A stretch of 58,902 bases of DNA from Castellaniella sp035707805 (GTDB taxonomy: Bacteria > Pseudomonadota > Gammaproteobacteria > Burkholderiales > Burkholderiaceae_B), in NCBI GenBank assembly GCA_035707805.1, contig DASSTS010000021.1, positions 1 to 58,902 on the forward strand, written 5' to 3'. Shown piece by piece: positions 50,890 to 58,902 of the stretch. Made by a program: the position numbers and the translations under genes. The notes under the pieces are model-generated. The model saw only the letters and a program-made list of their open reading frames with translations, ran no database searches and had not been told where the DNA came from. Position 1 is the first letter of the stretch; every line of letters begins with the position of its first letter.

Positions 50890-51501
50890 ATGTCCGTTCC
50901 GTTTTCCCCCGTGCGCCGCGTCCTGCTGGCCAGCGCCGCCGCCACCCTTCCCCTGGCCCTGCTGGGCTGCAAATCCAAGGCCGCCGAGCCGCTGCCCTTC
51001 GAGGGCAGCGACATCAGCGGCACGCACCTGGGCCGCGATCTCGACATGACCGACACCCAGGGGCGGCGCCGCACGCTGGCCGATTTCCGGGGCAAGGTCC
51101 TGCTGGTGTTCTTCGGCTATACGCAATGCCCCGACGTCTGCCCCACCGCGATGGCTCAGGCGGCCCAGGCGCTGGAGCTCCTGGGCGACCAGGCGTCGCA
51201 AGTCCAGGTCCTGATGGTCTCCGTGGATCCGGCGCGCGACACACCCGCCATCCTGGGGGCCTACGTCCACGCCTTCGATCCCTCGTTCATGGGCCTGACC
51301 GGCACGCCCGAGCAACTGGAAAAGACCGCGCGCTCATTCAAGGCTTTCTATGCCAAAGAGCCGGGCCCCACGCCCGAGCAATACGCCATGAACCATTCCG
51401 CGGCCTTCTACCTGCTCGACCAGGACGGCGAGGCCCGCGCGCTGCTGGGGCCCTCGCTGACCCCGGAAGACATGGCGCACGACATCAAGCTTCTGCTGTA
51501 G
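50890..51501 (+). CDS. SCO1/SenC family copper chaperone (lipoprotein)
   Basis: Delivers copper to the CuA site of subunit II. The 203-aa protein has a lipobox (LALLGC, Cys27), the copper-binding CPDVC (C80, C84) in FFGYTQCPDVCPTAMAQ, and the His ligand in MNHSAAFYLLD. The ATG at 50890 is chosen over a TTG two codons upstream. Its last 17 bases overlap the 3' end of the convergent antiporter gene. Confidence 0.92.
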   Translation: MSVPFSPVRRVLLASAAATLPLALLGCKSKAAEPLPFEGSDISGTHLGRDLDMTDTQGRRRTLADFRGKVLLVFFGYTQCPDVCPTAMAQAAQALELLGDQASQVQVLMVSVDPARDTPAILGAYVHAFDPSFMGLTGTPEQLEKTARSFKAFYAKEPGPTPEQYAMNHSAAFYLLDQDGEARALLGPSLTPEDMAHDIKLLL

Positions 51502-54121
51502 CGTCCCCAGCGGCGGGGTTCGCGGGCGCGCTGACGCGATCCGCCTCGGATTCCCCCGCGGCGGGTTCCGGTGCCCCGGCTGCCGCGTTGGCCGGCGTCA
51601 GGTCGGGCAGCGGCTCGTGCTGGCGCTCGCCCGATTCGAACTGCTGCCAGACCTCGACCGCCCGCAGGCGCTGGCGGACGATGGCGTCGATCTTCTCGCG
51701 CAGCCCGGGGAACCTGTCCAGCAGTTTCTTGAAGTCCTTTTCCTGCAGCATCAGCAGCCGGCTGTAGCCCAGGGACCGCACCCGCGCCTGGAAATCATGA
51801 TCCATGGCCAGTGCCATCTCGCCGAAGATCTGGCCGCTGCCGAGTTCGGCCGTCGTGCCGTCGGGCAGGTCCAGCACCACCGCGCCCGAGGCCACGAAAT
51901 ACATGGCGCGGCTGCGCCCGACACGGGTCGGGATGTCCTGGCCGGGCACCGCCAGGCGCGGCTTGAGCACCTTGCAGATGGCGGCCATGGTGGACTCGTC
52001 CAGGCCCTCGAACAGATTGACCCGCTGCACCAGCGCCCCGGCGCCCAGTGCGATGTCCAGGCCGCGATGGGTCTCCAGCGGCGCCCAGCGCGTCTCCACC
52101 TGCTGGATCAGGTCGGAATAGGTCTCGCCGCTGATGAGATTCTGCGCCAGCATGTCCCGGTAGCGCATGCGCTCCATCGAGCGCGCCATGCGCGCCAGGT
52201 AGGCCTCCTGCAGGTGCTGGGCGTAGCTGGGGTACTGCAGCGCCATGGCCTGCAGGGCGCCCTCCAGCAGGGTCAGGCGGCGCCGGTGGGCCGCCACGAT
52301 GATGTCGGTCACGTCCGGCCCCAGCAGCGGCTGCACGTCGCTGCGGGCGAACTGGATCAGGCGGCGGGCCACCGCCCATTTGCACATCAGGTTGGTGAAT
52401 CGCTGGGCCAGCGCGTGCGCCAGCCAGAAGGGCCGCCCGGTCAGGTGATGCAGGCGCAGGGCCAGGCGCAGATTCCACGCATAGCGCAGGTCGCCGTCGA
52501 TGGCCGCCTCAAAGCCGGCCAGCCCGCCGGAACGCACTGCGTCGCCCAGCCGCTCGGCGCGCGCCAGCAGGGATTCCGCCGTGCGCCAGTCCACCACCTG
52601 GGCCTTCAGCGTCTCGAAGAACATTTCTTCCTCGCGCCCGGCGAGAATCCCCATGCCGACGGCGACTTTCTGGTCCTGGGTCAGCTGGTGAACCTGGGCG
52701 CCGTCCATGCTGGCCTGGCTGGCATCGAACACCGCGTTCAAGCGGTCCTGGACCTCCTGGCCGATATGCTCGTTGCGGGCGATCTCCTCGATCCGCAAGC
52801 GCAGGGCCTCGAGTTCGACCACCTGCGCCTGGTCGCGCAAAGTGCGGTCCACCAACGAGAGCTGGTTCAGGCCCAGGCGGGCGATCAAGGGGCGCAGCGT
52901 CAAGCCGTTGACGAACAGCGTCATCAGCACGAAGCCGGTCGTGGCCACTGCGATGAACTGGCGCGCCTCATGAGGCACGGCGGGCTGCTCGGTCACCGCC
53001 AGGGCCAGCGCCAGTGACACGGCGCCGCGCAGGCCGCCCAGCAGCATCACGGCCCGGTAGGCCGGACTGACCTGGGTGCTCAGGCGCAGCCGCCCCAGCA
53101 GGGGCAGCAGGCCATAGACGATGATGGCGCGCGCGCCCAGCGTGACGATGAAGACCACCAGGATCAGGAAGACCTCCATCCAGGAGATCTCCGCCATCAT
53201 GCGCGGGATCAGCATCGCCGCGAACAGGAAGATCAGGGAATTGGCCCAGAATCCGAACTGCGACCAGGCGCCTTCCAGCTGCTCGAACGTGGTGGGCGAC
53301 ATGCGCGTGCGGCCGTTGGAGCCGACCACCAGGCCGGCGATCACCGTCGCCACCACCCCCGAAACGCCGAGATAGTGTTCCGCCGTGAAGAAAGTCAGGT
53401 AGGCCAGCGCCACCGTCAGTGTGACCTCGGCCGTGGGCCAGCCGCGCAGCCAGCGAAACAGCGAGGTCGCCAGCCGGCCCATGGCCAGGCCCGCCAGGCC
53501 GCCGCCGATGAAGCTGAACAGGAAGCTGCGCACGACCTCGGTCACCGACAGATCGCCGCCGCTGAACAGCACGCTGAGCAGCACGGAATACAAGGCGATG
53601 GACGCCGCGTCGTTGAACAGGGATTCGCCCTCGACCAACGTCGTCAGCCGGCGCGGCGCGCCGACCTCGCGGAAGATCCCCACCACCGCCACCGGGTCGG
53701 TGGTGGCCACGATCGCGCCCAGCATCAGGCAGACCACCAGGCCGTAGGGGGAGATCGCGGACAGCGAAAAGCCCACCGCCACCGTGCAGACCACCACGGC
53801 GACGATGGCCATGACGAGGATGGGGCTGATGTCGTCCAGCAGCCGCCGGATGTTCATGGCCAGCGCGGTCTCGAACAGCAGCACCGGCAGGAAGACGAAC
53901 AGGAAGGTCTCGGACGAGACCTCGAAGTGCTGCAGCGAATCCAGGAAATCAGCCACCACCCCGGGCGCCCAGCCGTGCACGTGGATGATCACGCCCAGCA
54001 CGAAGCCGACGATGGCCAGCAGCACCGAATACGGCAGGCGCAAGCGGCCGGCCAAGGGCGGCATGAAGGAAACCAGGGCCAGCAGCCCGGCCAGGCCAAA
54101 GACCAGGAGGCCAATTTTCAT
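51485..54121 (-). CDS. CPA1 Na+/H+ antiporter with cyclic-nucleotide-binding domain
   Basis: An 878-aa inner-membrane cation:proton antiporter. The N-terminal half (to about residue 430) has 11-13 helices and the CPA1 core motifs FLFVFLPVLLFETAL, ATTDPVAVVGIFREVGAP and VEGESLFNDAASIALY with the ion-binding Asp. A long helical cytoplasmic region follows. The last ~130 residues before the tail form a cNMP/Crp-like barrel (FEGLDESTMAAICKVLKP, LGSGQIFGEMAL). The Pro/Ala-rich C-terminus looks disordered. Antiport may be gated by a nucleotide ligand. Confidence 0.9.
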   Translation of the reverse strand: MKIGLLVFGLAGLLALVSFMPPLAGRLRLPYSVLLAIVGFVLGVIIHVHGWAPGVVADFLDSLQHFEVSSETFLFVFLPVLLFETALAMNIRRLLDDISPILVMAIVAVVVCTVAVGFSLSAISPYGLVVCLMLGAIVATTDPVAVVGIFREVGAPRRLTTLVEGESLFNDAASIALYSVLLSVLFSGGDLSVTEVVRSFLFSFIGGGLAGLAMGRLATSLFRWLRGWPTAEVTLTVALAYLTFFTAEHYLGVSGVVATVIAGLVVGSNGRTRMSPTTFEQLEGAWSQFGFWANSLIFLFAAMLIPRMMAEISWMEVFLILVVFIVTLGARAIIVYGLLPLLGRLRLSTQVSPAYRAVMLLGGLRGAVSLALALAVTEQPAVPHEARQFIAVATTGFVLMTLFVNGLTLRPLIARLGLNQLSLVDRTLRDQAQVVELEALRLRIEEIARNEHIGQEVQDRLNAVFDASQASMDGAQVHQLTQDQKVAVGMGILAGREEEMFFETLKAQVVDWRTAESLLARAERLGDAVRSGGLAGFEAAIDGDLRYAWNLRLALRLHHLTGRPFWLAHALAQRFTNLMCKWAVARRLIQFARSDVQPLLGPDVTDIIVAAHRRRLTLLEGALQAMALQYPSYAQHLQEAYLARMARSMERMRYRDMLAQNLISGETYSDLIQQVETRWAPLETHRGLDIALGAGALVQRVNLFEGLDESTMAAICKVLKPRLAVPGQDIPTRVGRSRAMYFVASGAVVLDLPDGTTAELGSGQIFGEMALAMDHDFQARVRSLGYSRLLMLQEKDFKKLLDRFPGLREKIDAIVRQRLRAVEVWQQFESGERQHEPLPDLTPANAAAGAPEPAAGESEADRVSAPANPAAGDATAEA

Positions 54122-54196
54122 GATGGGGGTACATCAACAAAACGCGTCGCCCATTATGTTACAGGGCGGCGGGTTCTGTCCAAGCCTGAATCCACG

Positions 54197-54225
54197 AAAA
54201 AAAAGGGATGCCGTGAAGGCATCCC
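54197..54225 (-). terminator. Strong intrinsic terminator of rpoH and the downstream sRNA candidate
   Basis: On the minus strand GGGATGCC-TTCAC-GGCATCCC is a perfect 8-bp stem with a five-base loop followed by eight U residues (54204-54197). It lies about 165 nt beyond the rpoH stop and forms the 3' end of the candidate small RNA. Confidence 0.95.
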
Positions 54226-54314
54226 GGGAACATCCGCTTCGATAGGGAGGGGAAGAGGAGAAGCTGAAGCGGACGACAGGACGACGCGGCCAGTGGGCCG
54301 GGGGGTTCGTCCAT
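54197..54314 (-). ncRNA. Candidate small RNA downstream of rpoH with C/U-rich loop
   Basis: From a predicted start near 54314, the minus strand folds into three consecutive hairpins. First, GGACGA...TCGTCC (54312-54279) with an inner GGCC-CACT-GGCC. Second, TCCGCTTC/GAAGCGGA (54273-54266 with 54240-54233) closing a 25-nt loop read as CTTCTCCTCTTCCCCTCCC, complementary to Shine-Dalgarno sequences. Third, the terminator with eight U residues. Length is about 118 nt, with no convincing open frame. It could be made from its own promoter or cut from the rpoH 3' UTR. Not known to me as a named RNA. Confidence 0.65.
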
Positions 54315-54319
54315 GCCAG

Positions 54320-54347
54320 ATTAGTCCGCCGGTTCCCGCGAAAGTTC
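54320..54347 (-). promoter_or_regulatory. ECF (RpoE-like) promoter candidate for the sRNA
   Basis: GAACTT (54342-54347) followed after 16 bases by ACTAAT (54320-54325) on the minus strand. The -35 and the next bases (GAACTTTC) are the same as in the ECF-type promoter in front of rpoH (55370-55399); the -10 match is weaker. A start near 54314-54312 would put the first hairpin exactly at the 5' end. Confidence 0.5.
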
Positions 54348-54389
54348 AGACGGGGCTTCGGCCAATATGCAACCAGATGAAACCAGCCA

Positions 54390-55295
<906 letters not shown>

Positions 55296-55325
55296 GGCAA
55301 AATCCTTGGATGAATCCCAATGATG

Positions 55326-55352
55326 TTAGCACTCTCTATTCCAGAGTGCTAA
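55326..55352. promoter_or_regulatory. CIRCE element (HrcA operator) ahead of rpoH
   Basis: TTAGCACTC-N9-GAGTGCTAA is the exact CIRCE consensus with the canonical nine-base spacer. The heat-sensitive repressor HrcA binds it. It lies 30 bp before the rpoH ATG, downstream of the ECF-type promoter, so bound HrcA would block transcription into rpoH. Control of rpoH by HrcA has been proposed for Betaproteobacteria from comparative genomics. Confidence 0.96.
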
Positions 55353-55369
55353 TTTTCCGGTAACAGGGT

Positions 55370-55399
55370 TTAAGACCCTTGCGAAGGGGTGAAAGTTCC
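55370..55399 (-). promoter_or_regulatory. ECF (RpoE-like) promoter candidate for rpoH
   Basis: On the minus strand GGAACTT (55393-55399) and TCTTAA (55370-55375) are separated by 17 bp, close to the sigma-E type consensus (GGAACTT and TCTGA/TCTAA). The start point would lie near 55362, just upstream of the CIRCE element. Confidence 0.6.
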
Positions 55400-55445
55400 C
55401 GCCGCCAGACTGTCGCAGCAAGCGCCAGGCCCGGAAAAACGGGCT

Positions 55446-56300
55446 TCAGGGCAGTTCGAGCTCGGCCACCAAGGGGGCGTGGTCGGACAGCTTTTTCCAG
55501 GGTGCGCCGTGCAGCACGCGGGCGCGGCGCACCGCGAAACCGCGCTGGTAGATGCGGTCCAGGCGCAGCCAGGGGAACACCGAGGGAAAGGTGCGCGGCG
55601 GCGGCGTCAAGCGCGCGGCGTGGCCGGTCATGGACAGGGCCGGTGCCGGCCCCAGCGGCTGCCCAGGCAGCCAGCGCATGCGCTGGCGCAGCTGCGCCAC
55701 CCGGTGGCGCAGGCGGTAGATCTCGTCGGTCCCCTGCGGAGCGGCCGCGAAGACCTCGACCAGGCCCAGCTGTTCGACGAACAGCGGCGCGAGGCGATTG
55801 GTCCAGTCGTTGAAATCCCCGGCGATCAGCAGCGGCTCGTGGTCGGGCACCAGGCGGCGGATGCGGTCCGCCAGCGCCTGGATCTGGCGCGAGCGCCCGC
55901 CGGCGAGCAGGCCCAGGTGGACCACCAGGCAATGCACCTGGGTCTGTTCCACCTGCACCACGCCGTGCAGCAGGCCGCGCTGCTCGAGGCGGTGGTCGGA
56001 CACGTCCTGGTTCTCGTAGTACAGGATCGGGTAGCGCGACAGCAGCGCGTTGCCGTGGTCGGTGGCCGTGCGCACCGCGTTGCAGCCGTAGGCGGCGTGC
56101 ATGTGCATGGCCGCGGCCAGCGATTCGTGCTGCGCGTCCAGGCTGCCGCGCACCTGGTTGCGCCCCTGCACCTCCTGCAGGAACAGCAGGTCCGGGCGCA
56201 GGCCGTAGAGGCCCAGCCGCAGGTCTGACAGCGACTCCCGTCCGCCCGTGGCCGAGCGGCCCTTGTGGATGTTGTAGCTGACGACCCGAAGGACTGACAT
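55446..56300 (-). CDS. Endonuclease/exonuclease/phosphatase family hydrolase
   Basis: A 284-aa metal-dependent hydrolase of the EEP superfamily: VVSYNIHKGRS at the start, DLLFLQEVQG (metal-binding Glu), VHLGLLAGGR, the catalytic GDFNDW and the C-terminal LSDHAPLVAELEL. Substrates in this family range from nucleic acids to phospholipids and cannot be told here. It lies between aspS and rpoH on the same strand. Confidence 0.88.
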   Translation of the reverse strand: MSVLRVVSYNIHKGRSATGGRESLSDLRLGLYGLRPDLLFLQEVQGRNQVRGSLDAQHESLAAAMHMHAAYGCNAVRTATDHGNALLSRYPILYYENQDVSDHRLEQRGLLHGVVQVEQTQVHCLVVHLGLLAGGRSRQIQALADRIRRLVPDHEPLLIAGDFNDWTNRLAPLFVEQLGLVEVFAAAPQGTDEIYRLRHRVAQLRQRMRWLPGQPLGPAPALSMTGHAARLTPPPRTFPSVFPWLRLDRIYQRGFAVRRARVLHGAPWKKLSDHAPLVAELELP

Positions 56301-56316
56301 GCCCGGTGCTCCCGGC

Positions 56317-58098
56317 CTATTTGGCCTCGGTCTGACGCAGGCGGATATGCAGTTCGCGCAACTGCTTCTCGTCCACGGCGGACGGCGCGTGCACCAGGAG
56401 ATCCTGGGCCCGCTGCGTCTTGGGGAAGGCGATCACGTCGCGGATCGACTCGGCCCCGGCCATCAAGGTGACCAGGCGGTCCAGGCCGAAGGCCAGGCCG
56501 CCATGCGGCGGCGCCCCGAACTGCAGCGCGTCGAGCAGGAAGCCGAACTTGGCGCGGGCCTCTTCCTCGTCGATCTTCAGGGCCTTGAAGACCTTGGTCT
56601 GCACGTCGGCGCGGTGGATACGCTCGGAGCCGCCGCCGACTTCCCAGCCGTTCATGACCATGTCGTAGGCGCGGGCCAGGGCCTTGCCGGGATCGGATTC
56701 CAGCAGGTCCTCGTGGCCGGCCTTGGGGCAGGTGAAAGGATGGTGCGCGGCGGTGTAGCGGCCTTCTTCCTCGTCGTATTCGAACATCGGGAAGTCGACC
56801 ACCCACAGGGGCTGCCAGCCCGCCTCGAACAGGCCGTGGGACCGGCCGAATTCGCTCAGGCCGATCTTGACGCGCAGCGCGCCGATGGCGTCGTTGACGA
56901 CCTTGATGCGGTCGGCGCCGAAGAAGATCAGGTCGCCGTCCTGCGCACCCGTGCGCTCGATCAGCCCGCGCAGGGCATCGGCGTGGATGTTCTTGACGAT
57001 GGGCGACTGCAGGCCCTCGGGGATGGCGGCCGCGTCATTGACCTTGATGTAGGCCAGGCCGCGCGCGCCGTAGATGCCGACGAACTGCGTGTAGGCGTCG
57101 ATCTCGCTGCGCGGCATAGCCGCGCCGCCCGGCACGCGCAGGGCGACCACGCGGCTGGCCGGATCCTTGGCGGGGCCGGAGAAGACCTTGAAATCCACGT
57201 CCCGCATCAGGTCGGCGACGTCGACGAATTCGAGCTTGACGCGCAGGTCGGGCTTGTCGGAGCCGTAGCGGCGCATGGCCTCGGACCAGCTCATGACCGG
57301 GAAGGGATCGGGCAGCGCCACGTCCATCACCTGGCGGTAGACCTCGCGCACCATGCCCTCGAAGATCTCGCGGATCTGGACCTCGTCCAGGAACGAGGTC
57401 TCGCAGTCGATCTGGGTGAATTCGGGCTGGCGGTCGGCGCGCAGGTCCTCGTCGCGGAAGCAGCGCGCGATCTGGTAGTAGCGATCGAAGCCGGCGATCA
57501 TCAGGAGCTGCTTGAACAATTGCGGCGACTGCGGCAGCGCATAGAACTGACCCGCATGCACGCGCGATGGCACCAGGTAATCGCGCGCGCCTTCCGGGGT
57601 CGCCTTGGTGAGGATCGGCGTCTCGATGTCCTGGAATCCGCGCGCATCCAGCCAGCGCCGCAGCGCCTGCACCAGCTTGATGCGGGTGCGGAGCAGCCGC
57701 TGCATCTCCGGGCGGCGCAGGTCCAGGTAGCGGTAGGTCAGCCGCATCTCCTCGTTCGGGTTCTCGTGGAGCGCGAACGGCAGGTCCCGCGCGGCGTTCA
57801 GGAGTTCGATGGATTCCGCGACCACTTCGAAGCGGCCGGTGGGGATCTTCACGTTGATGTTCGAGCGCACCCTGACGGTACCGGTGACGCGCAGGCAGTC
57901 CTCGTAGCCGACCTCCGACGCAACGGCGAACAGGTCGGCGCGCTCCGGGTCGGCCACGATCTGCACGAAGCCTTCGTGGTCGCGCAGGTCGAGGAACACC
58001 ACGCCGCCATGGTCGCGCCGCGCGTCCGCCCAACCGCACAGGGTCACCCGCTGCCCGACTTCCCGCTCGCCGATCAAACCGCAATAGTGGCTACGCAT
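56317..58098 (-). CDS. aspS: Aspartyl-tRNA synthetase
   Basis: Charges tRNA-Asp. The 593-aa bacterial-type enzyme has the N-terminal anticodon OB-fold (VTLCGWADARRDHGGVVFLDLRDHEG), class II motif 2 in CFRDEDLRADRQPEFTQID, the GAD insertion domain (about residues 290-420) and motif 3 in GLAFGLDRLVTLMAG. The ATG at 58098 (MRSHYCG) is the family start. Many Proteobacteria without AsnRS use a non-discriminating form; I cannot tell here. Confidence 0.96.
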   Translation of the reverse strand: MRSHYCGLIGEREVGQRVTLCGWADARRDHGGVVFLDLRDHEGFVQIVADPERADLFAVASEVGYEDCLRVTGTVRVRSNINVKIPTGRFEVVAESIELLNAARDLPFALHENPNEEMRLTYRYLDLRRPEMQRLLRTRIKLVQALRRWLDARGFQDIETPILTKATPEGARDYLVPSRVHAGQFYALPQSPQLFKQLLMIAGFDRYYQIARCFRDEDLRADRQPEFTQIDCETSFLDEVQIREIFEGMVREVYRQVMDVALPDPFPVMSWSEAMRRYGSDKPDLRVKLEFVDVADLMRDVDFKVFSGPAKDPASRVVALRVPGGAAMPRSEIDAYTQFVGIYGARGLAYIKVNDAAAIPEGLQSPIVKNIHADALRGLIERTGAQDGDLIFFGADRIKVVNDAIGALRVKIGLSEFGRSHGLFEAGWQPLWVVDFPMFEYDEEEGRYTAAHHPFTCPKAGHEDLLESDPGKALARAYDMVMNGWEVGGGSERIHRADVQTKVFKALKIDEEEARAKFGFLLDALQFGAPPHGGLAFGLDRLVTLMAGAESIRDVIAFPKTQRAQDLLVHAPSAVDEKQLRELHIRLRQTEAK

Positions 58099-58395
58099 TA
58101 CCCGTGGCACTCCGGATGCCCGTCCGATCGACGGGCAAACGGAGAATGCTAAGCGCCGCCATGGCGCGGCGCAATCGCGGCTCCGCGGACCTGCTGCCAC
58201 GAGGATGGCCAAGACGGCCGCCGGGAACGCGGCGGACGGTGTCGGCTACGGGGCTCGAGGCGACGACCTCGACCTCTACATGGCGAGCTTTGGCGGAAAG
58301 CCGGGCCATGGAAGGCCGTTCCGGCGTATCACCATCCCGAAAGGCGAGAACCAGTCGCGCCGAACCGTCGAGCGGCGACCACGGAGGATCGCACA
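58099..58395. other. Intergenic region between the GGDEF gene and aspS
   Basis: About 297 bp without a credible gene. On the aspS side a hairpin GCCCGTC-loop-GACGGGC (58118-58136, 7-bp stem and five-base loop) lies 20 bp before the aspS ATG and may affect its leader. Open frames here are short and look random. Confidence 0.5.
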
Positions 58396-58902
58396 TCAGC
58401 GCCGCACGCGGCTCCGCAGCAGCATCTTGTCGGCACGGCGAAGGGTCGACTCCAGGGATTCATCCTCTTCGCGCACGGCCCAGCCCAGCGAAAACACCGC
58501 GGGCATGCCGTCGCGCGACGCGGCCCCGAGACGCTCCGCCAGCTCGCGCACGGTGTTCTCGGTCGCCTGCGGCATCAGCACGGCGAACTCGTCGGCTCCG
58601 AGACGCACGACCACGTCGCCGGATCCGGAACTGTTGTCCAGCAGGGCCGCCATCTCCCGCAGCAGCTCGTCGCCGCGCGCACGGCCCTCGCTCGCGTTCA
58701 ATTGCCGGAAGTAGTCGATGTCGACGAGCACGCAACCCCACGACTGGTCGTGCGCGGCCTGCAACGCGAAAGCATCCAGGAAACGCCGGGTGCGGCAGCC
58801 GGTCAGCGGATCGCGCTGGTTCTGGTCACGCAGCCGCAACTCGTAGCGGCGCCGCAGCGTGACGTCCTGCGCCGCGCCCATCACGTACGGCACGGGTTCG
58901 GC
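58396..58902 (-). CDS. Diguanylate cyclase-like (GGDEF) protein, C-terminal part
   Basis: The right edge cuts the 5' end; 168 residues remain. EPVPYVMGAAQDVTLRRRYE looks like the end of a PAS/PAC sensor domain running into a helical linker. DPLTGCRTRRFLDAFALQ, VLVDIDYFRQLNASEG and VVRLGADEFAVLMPQ mark a GGDEF domain. The signature reads GADEF instead of GGDEF/GGEEF and the C-terminal half is short, so c-di-GMP synthesis may be reduced or lost. Confidence 0.85.
   Translation of the reverse strand, partial: AEPVPYVMGAAQDVTLRRRYELRLRDQNQRDPLTGCRTRRFLDAFALQAAHDQSWGCVLVDIDYFRQLNASEGRARGDELLREMAALLDNSSGSGDVVVRLGADEFAVLMPQATENTVRELAERLGAASRDGMPAVFSLGWAVREEDESLESTLRRADKMLLRSRVRR

Overview
This is a 58.9 kb chromosomal window of very high GC content from a betaproteobacterium, most likely of the family Alcaligenaceae (the Bordetella / Achromobacter / Castellaniella group). 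The family call rests on gene order and gene types I recognise from that group: metK beside two lpxL-type acyltransferases and dapF-DUF484-xerC, birA-coaX (Baf), phaM beside glmU, a cox cluster with its tiny assembly protein, and rpoH under a CIRCE element. Genus is not determinable by eye. Almost all of it reads as core genome. I see no rRNA, tRNA, CRISPR array, prophage or insertion sequence.

Layout. 1-5.1 kb: an exported protein running off the left edge, cca, a lytic transglycosylase, 5-FTHF cyclo-ligase and metF. 5.1-8.3 kb: the methyl cycle. An SAH riboswitch precedes ahcY, a four-helix membrane protein and metF, all on the minus strand, and metK lies just upstream. 8.5-13 kb: two lipid A acyltransferases, then dapF-DUF484-xerC. 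13-17.8 kb: zinc homeostasis. The znuCBA operon and zur diverge from one perfect 18-bp Zur palindrome, followed by a His-rich COG0523 GTPase. 17.8-20.8 kb: dksA, heat-shock hslVU under a sigma-32-like promoter, and a CusF-like periplasmic protein. 20.8-26 kb: small enzymes plus a three-gene aminotransferase / RpiR regulator / C45 acyltransferase module around a shared operator. 26-28.5 kb: denitrification genes nirV, nirK and a c-type cytochrome, with FNR/NNR-type boxes. 28.5-29.05 kb: gene-free DNA holding two inverted copies of a structured repeat. 29.1-43 kb: enoyl-CoA hydratase, lipB, DUF493, dacA, birA, coaX, galU, waaA/waaC, a glycosyltransferase, glmU, phaM and a NUDIX enzyme. 43-51.5 kb: the aa3-type cytochrome c oxidase structural and assembly genes. 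51.5-58.9 kb: a CPA1 antiporter with a cyclic-nucleotide domain, rpoH, an EEP-family hydrolase, aspS and a partial GGDEF protein.

The signals I rate highest are all non-coding. (1) Downstream of rpoH there is a candidate small RNA of about 118 nt: three stem-loops, a C/U-rich 25-nt loop resembling an anti-Shine-Dalgarno sequence, a strong terminator, and an ECF-type promoter whose -35 matches that of rpoH. (2) Two copies of a ~185-bp element at 28.57-29.05 kb have closing stems that differ in sequence between copies yet are perfectly self-complementary within each, which is covariation. (3) A well-supported SAH riboswitch precedes ahcY. (4) A perfect CIRCE element and an ECF-type promoter sit ahead of rpoH. 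(5) A Zur operator lies so close to the zur start codon that the mRNA is probably leaderless. A coding oddity is the apparent lack of ctaG (cox11) in an otherwise complete cox cluster.

Small genes added by reading the sequence: a 59-aa membrane protein at 34787-34966, the 38-aa cytochrome oxidase small assembly protein at 46050-46166, and a 63-aa DUF2970 protein from a TTG start at 46163.
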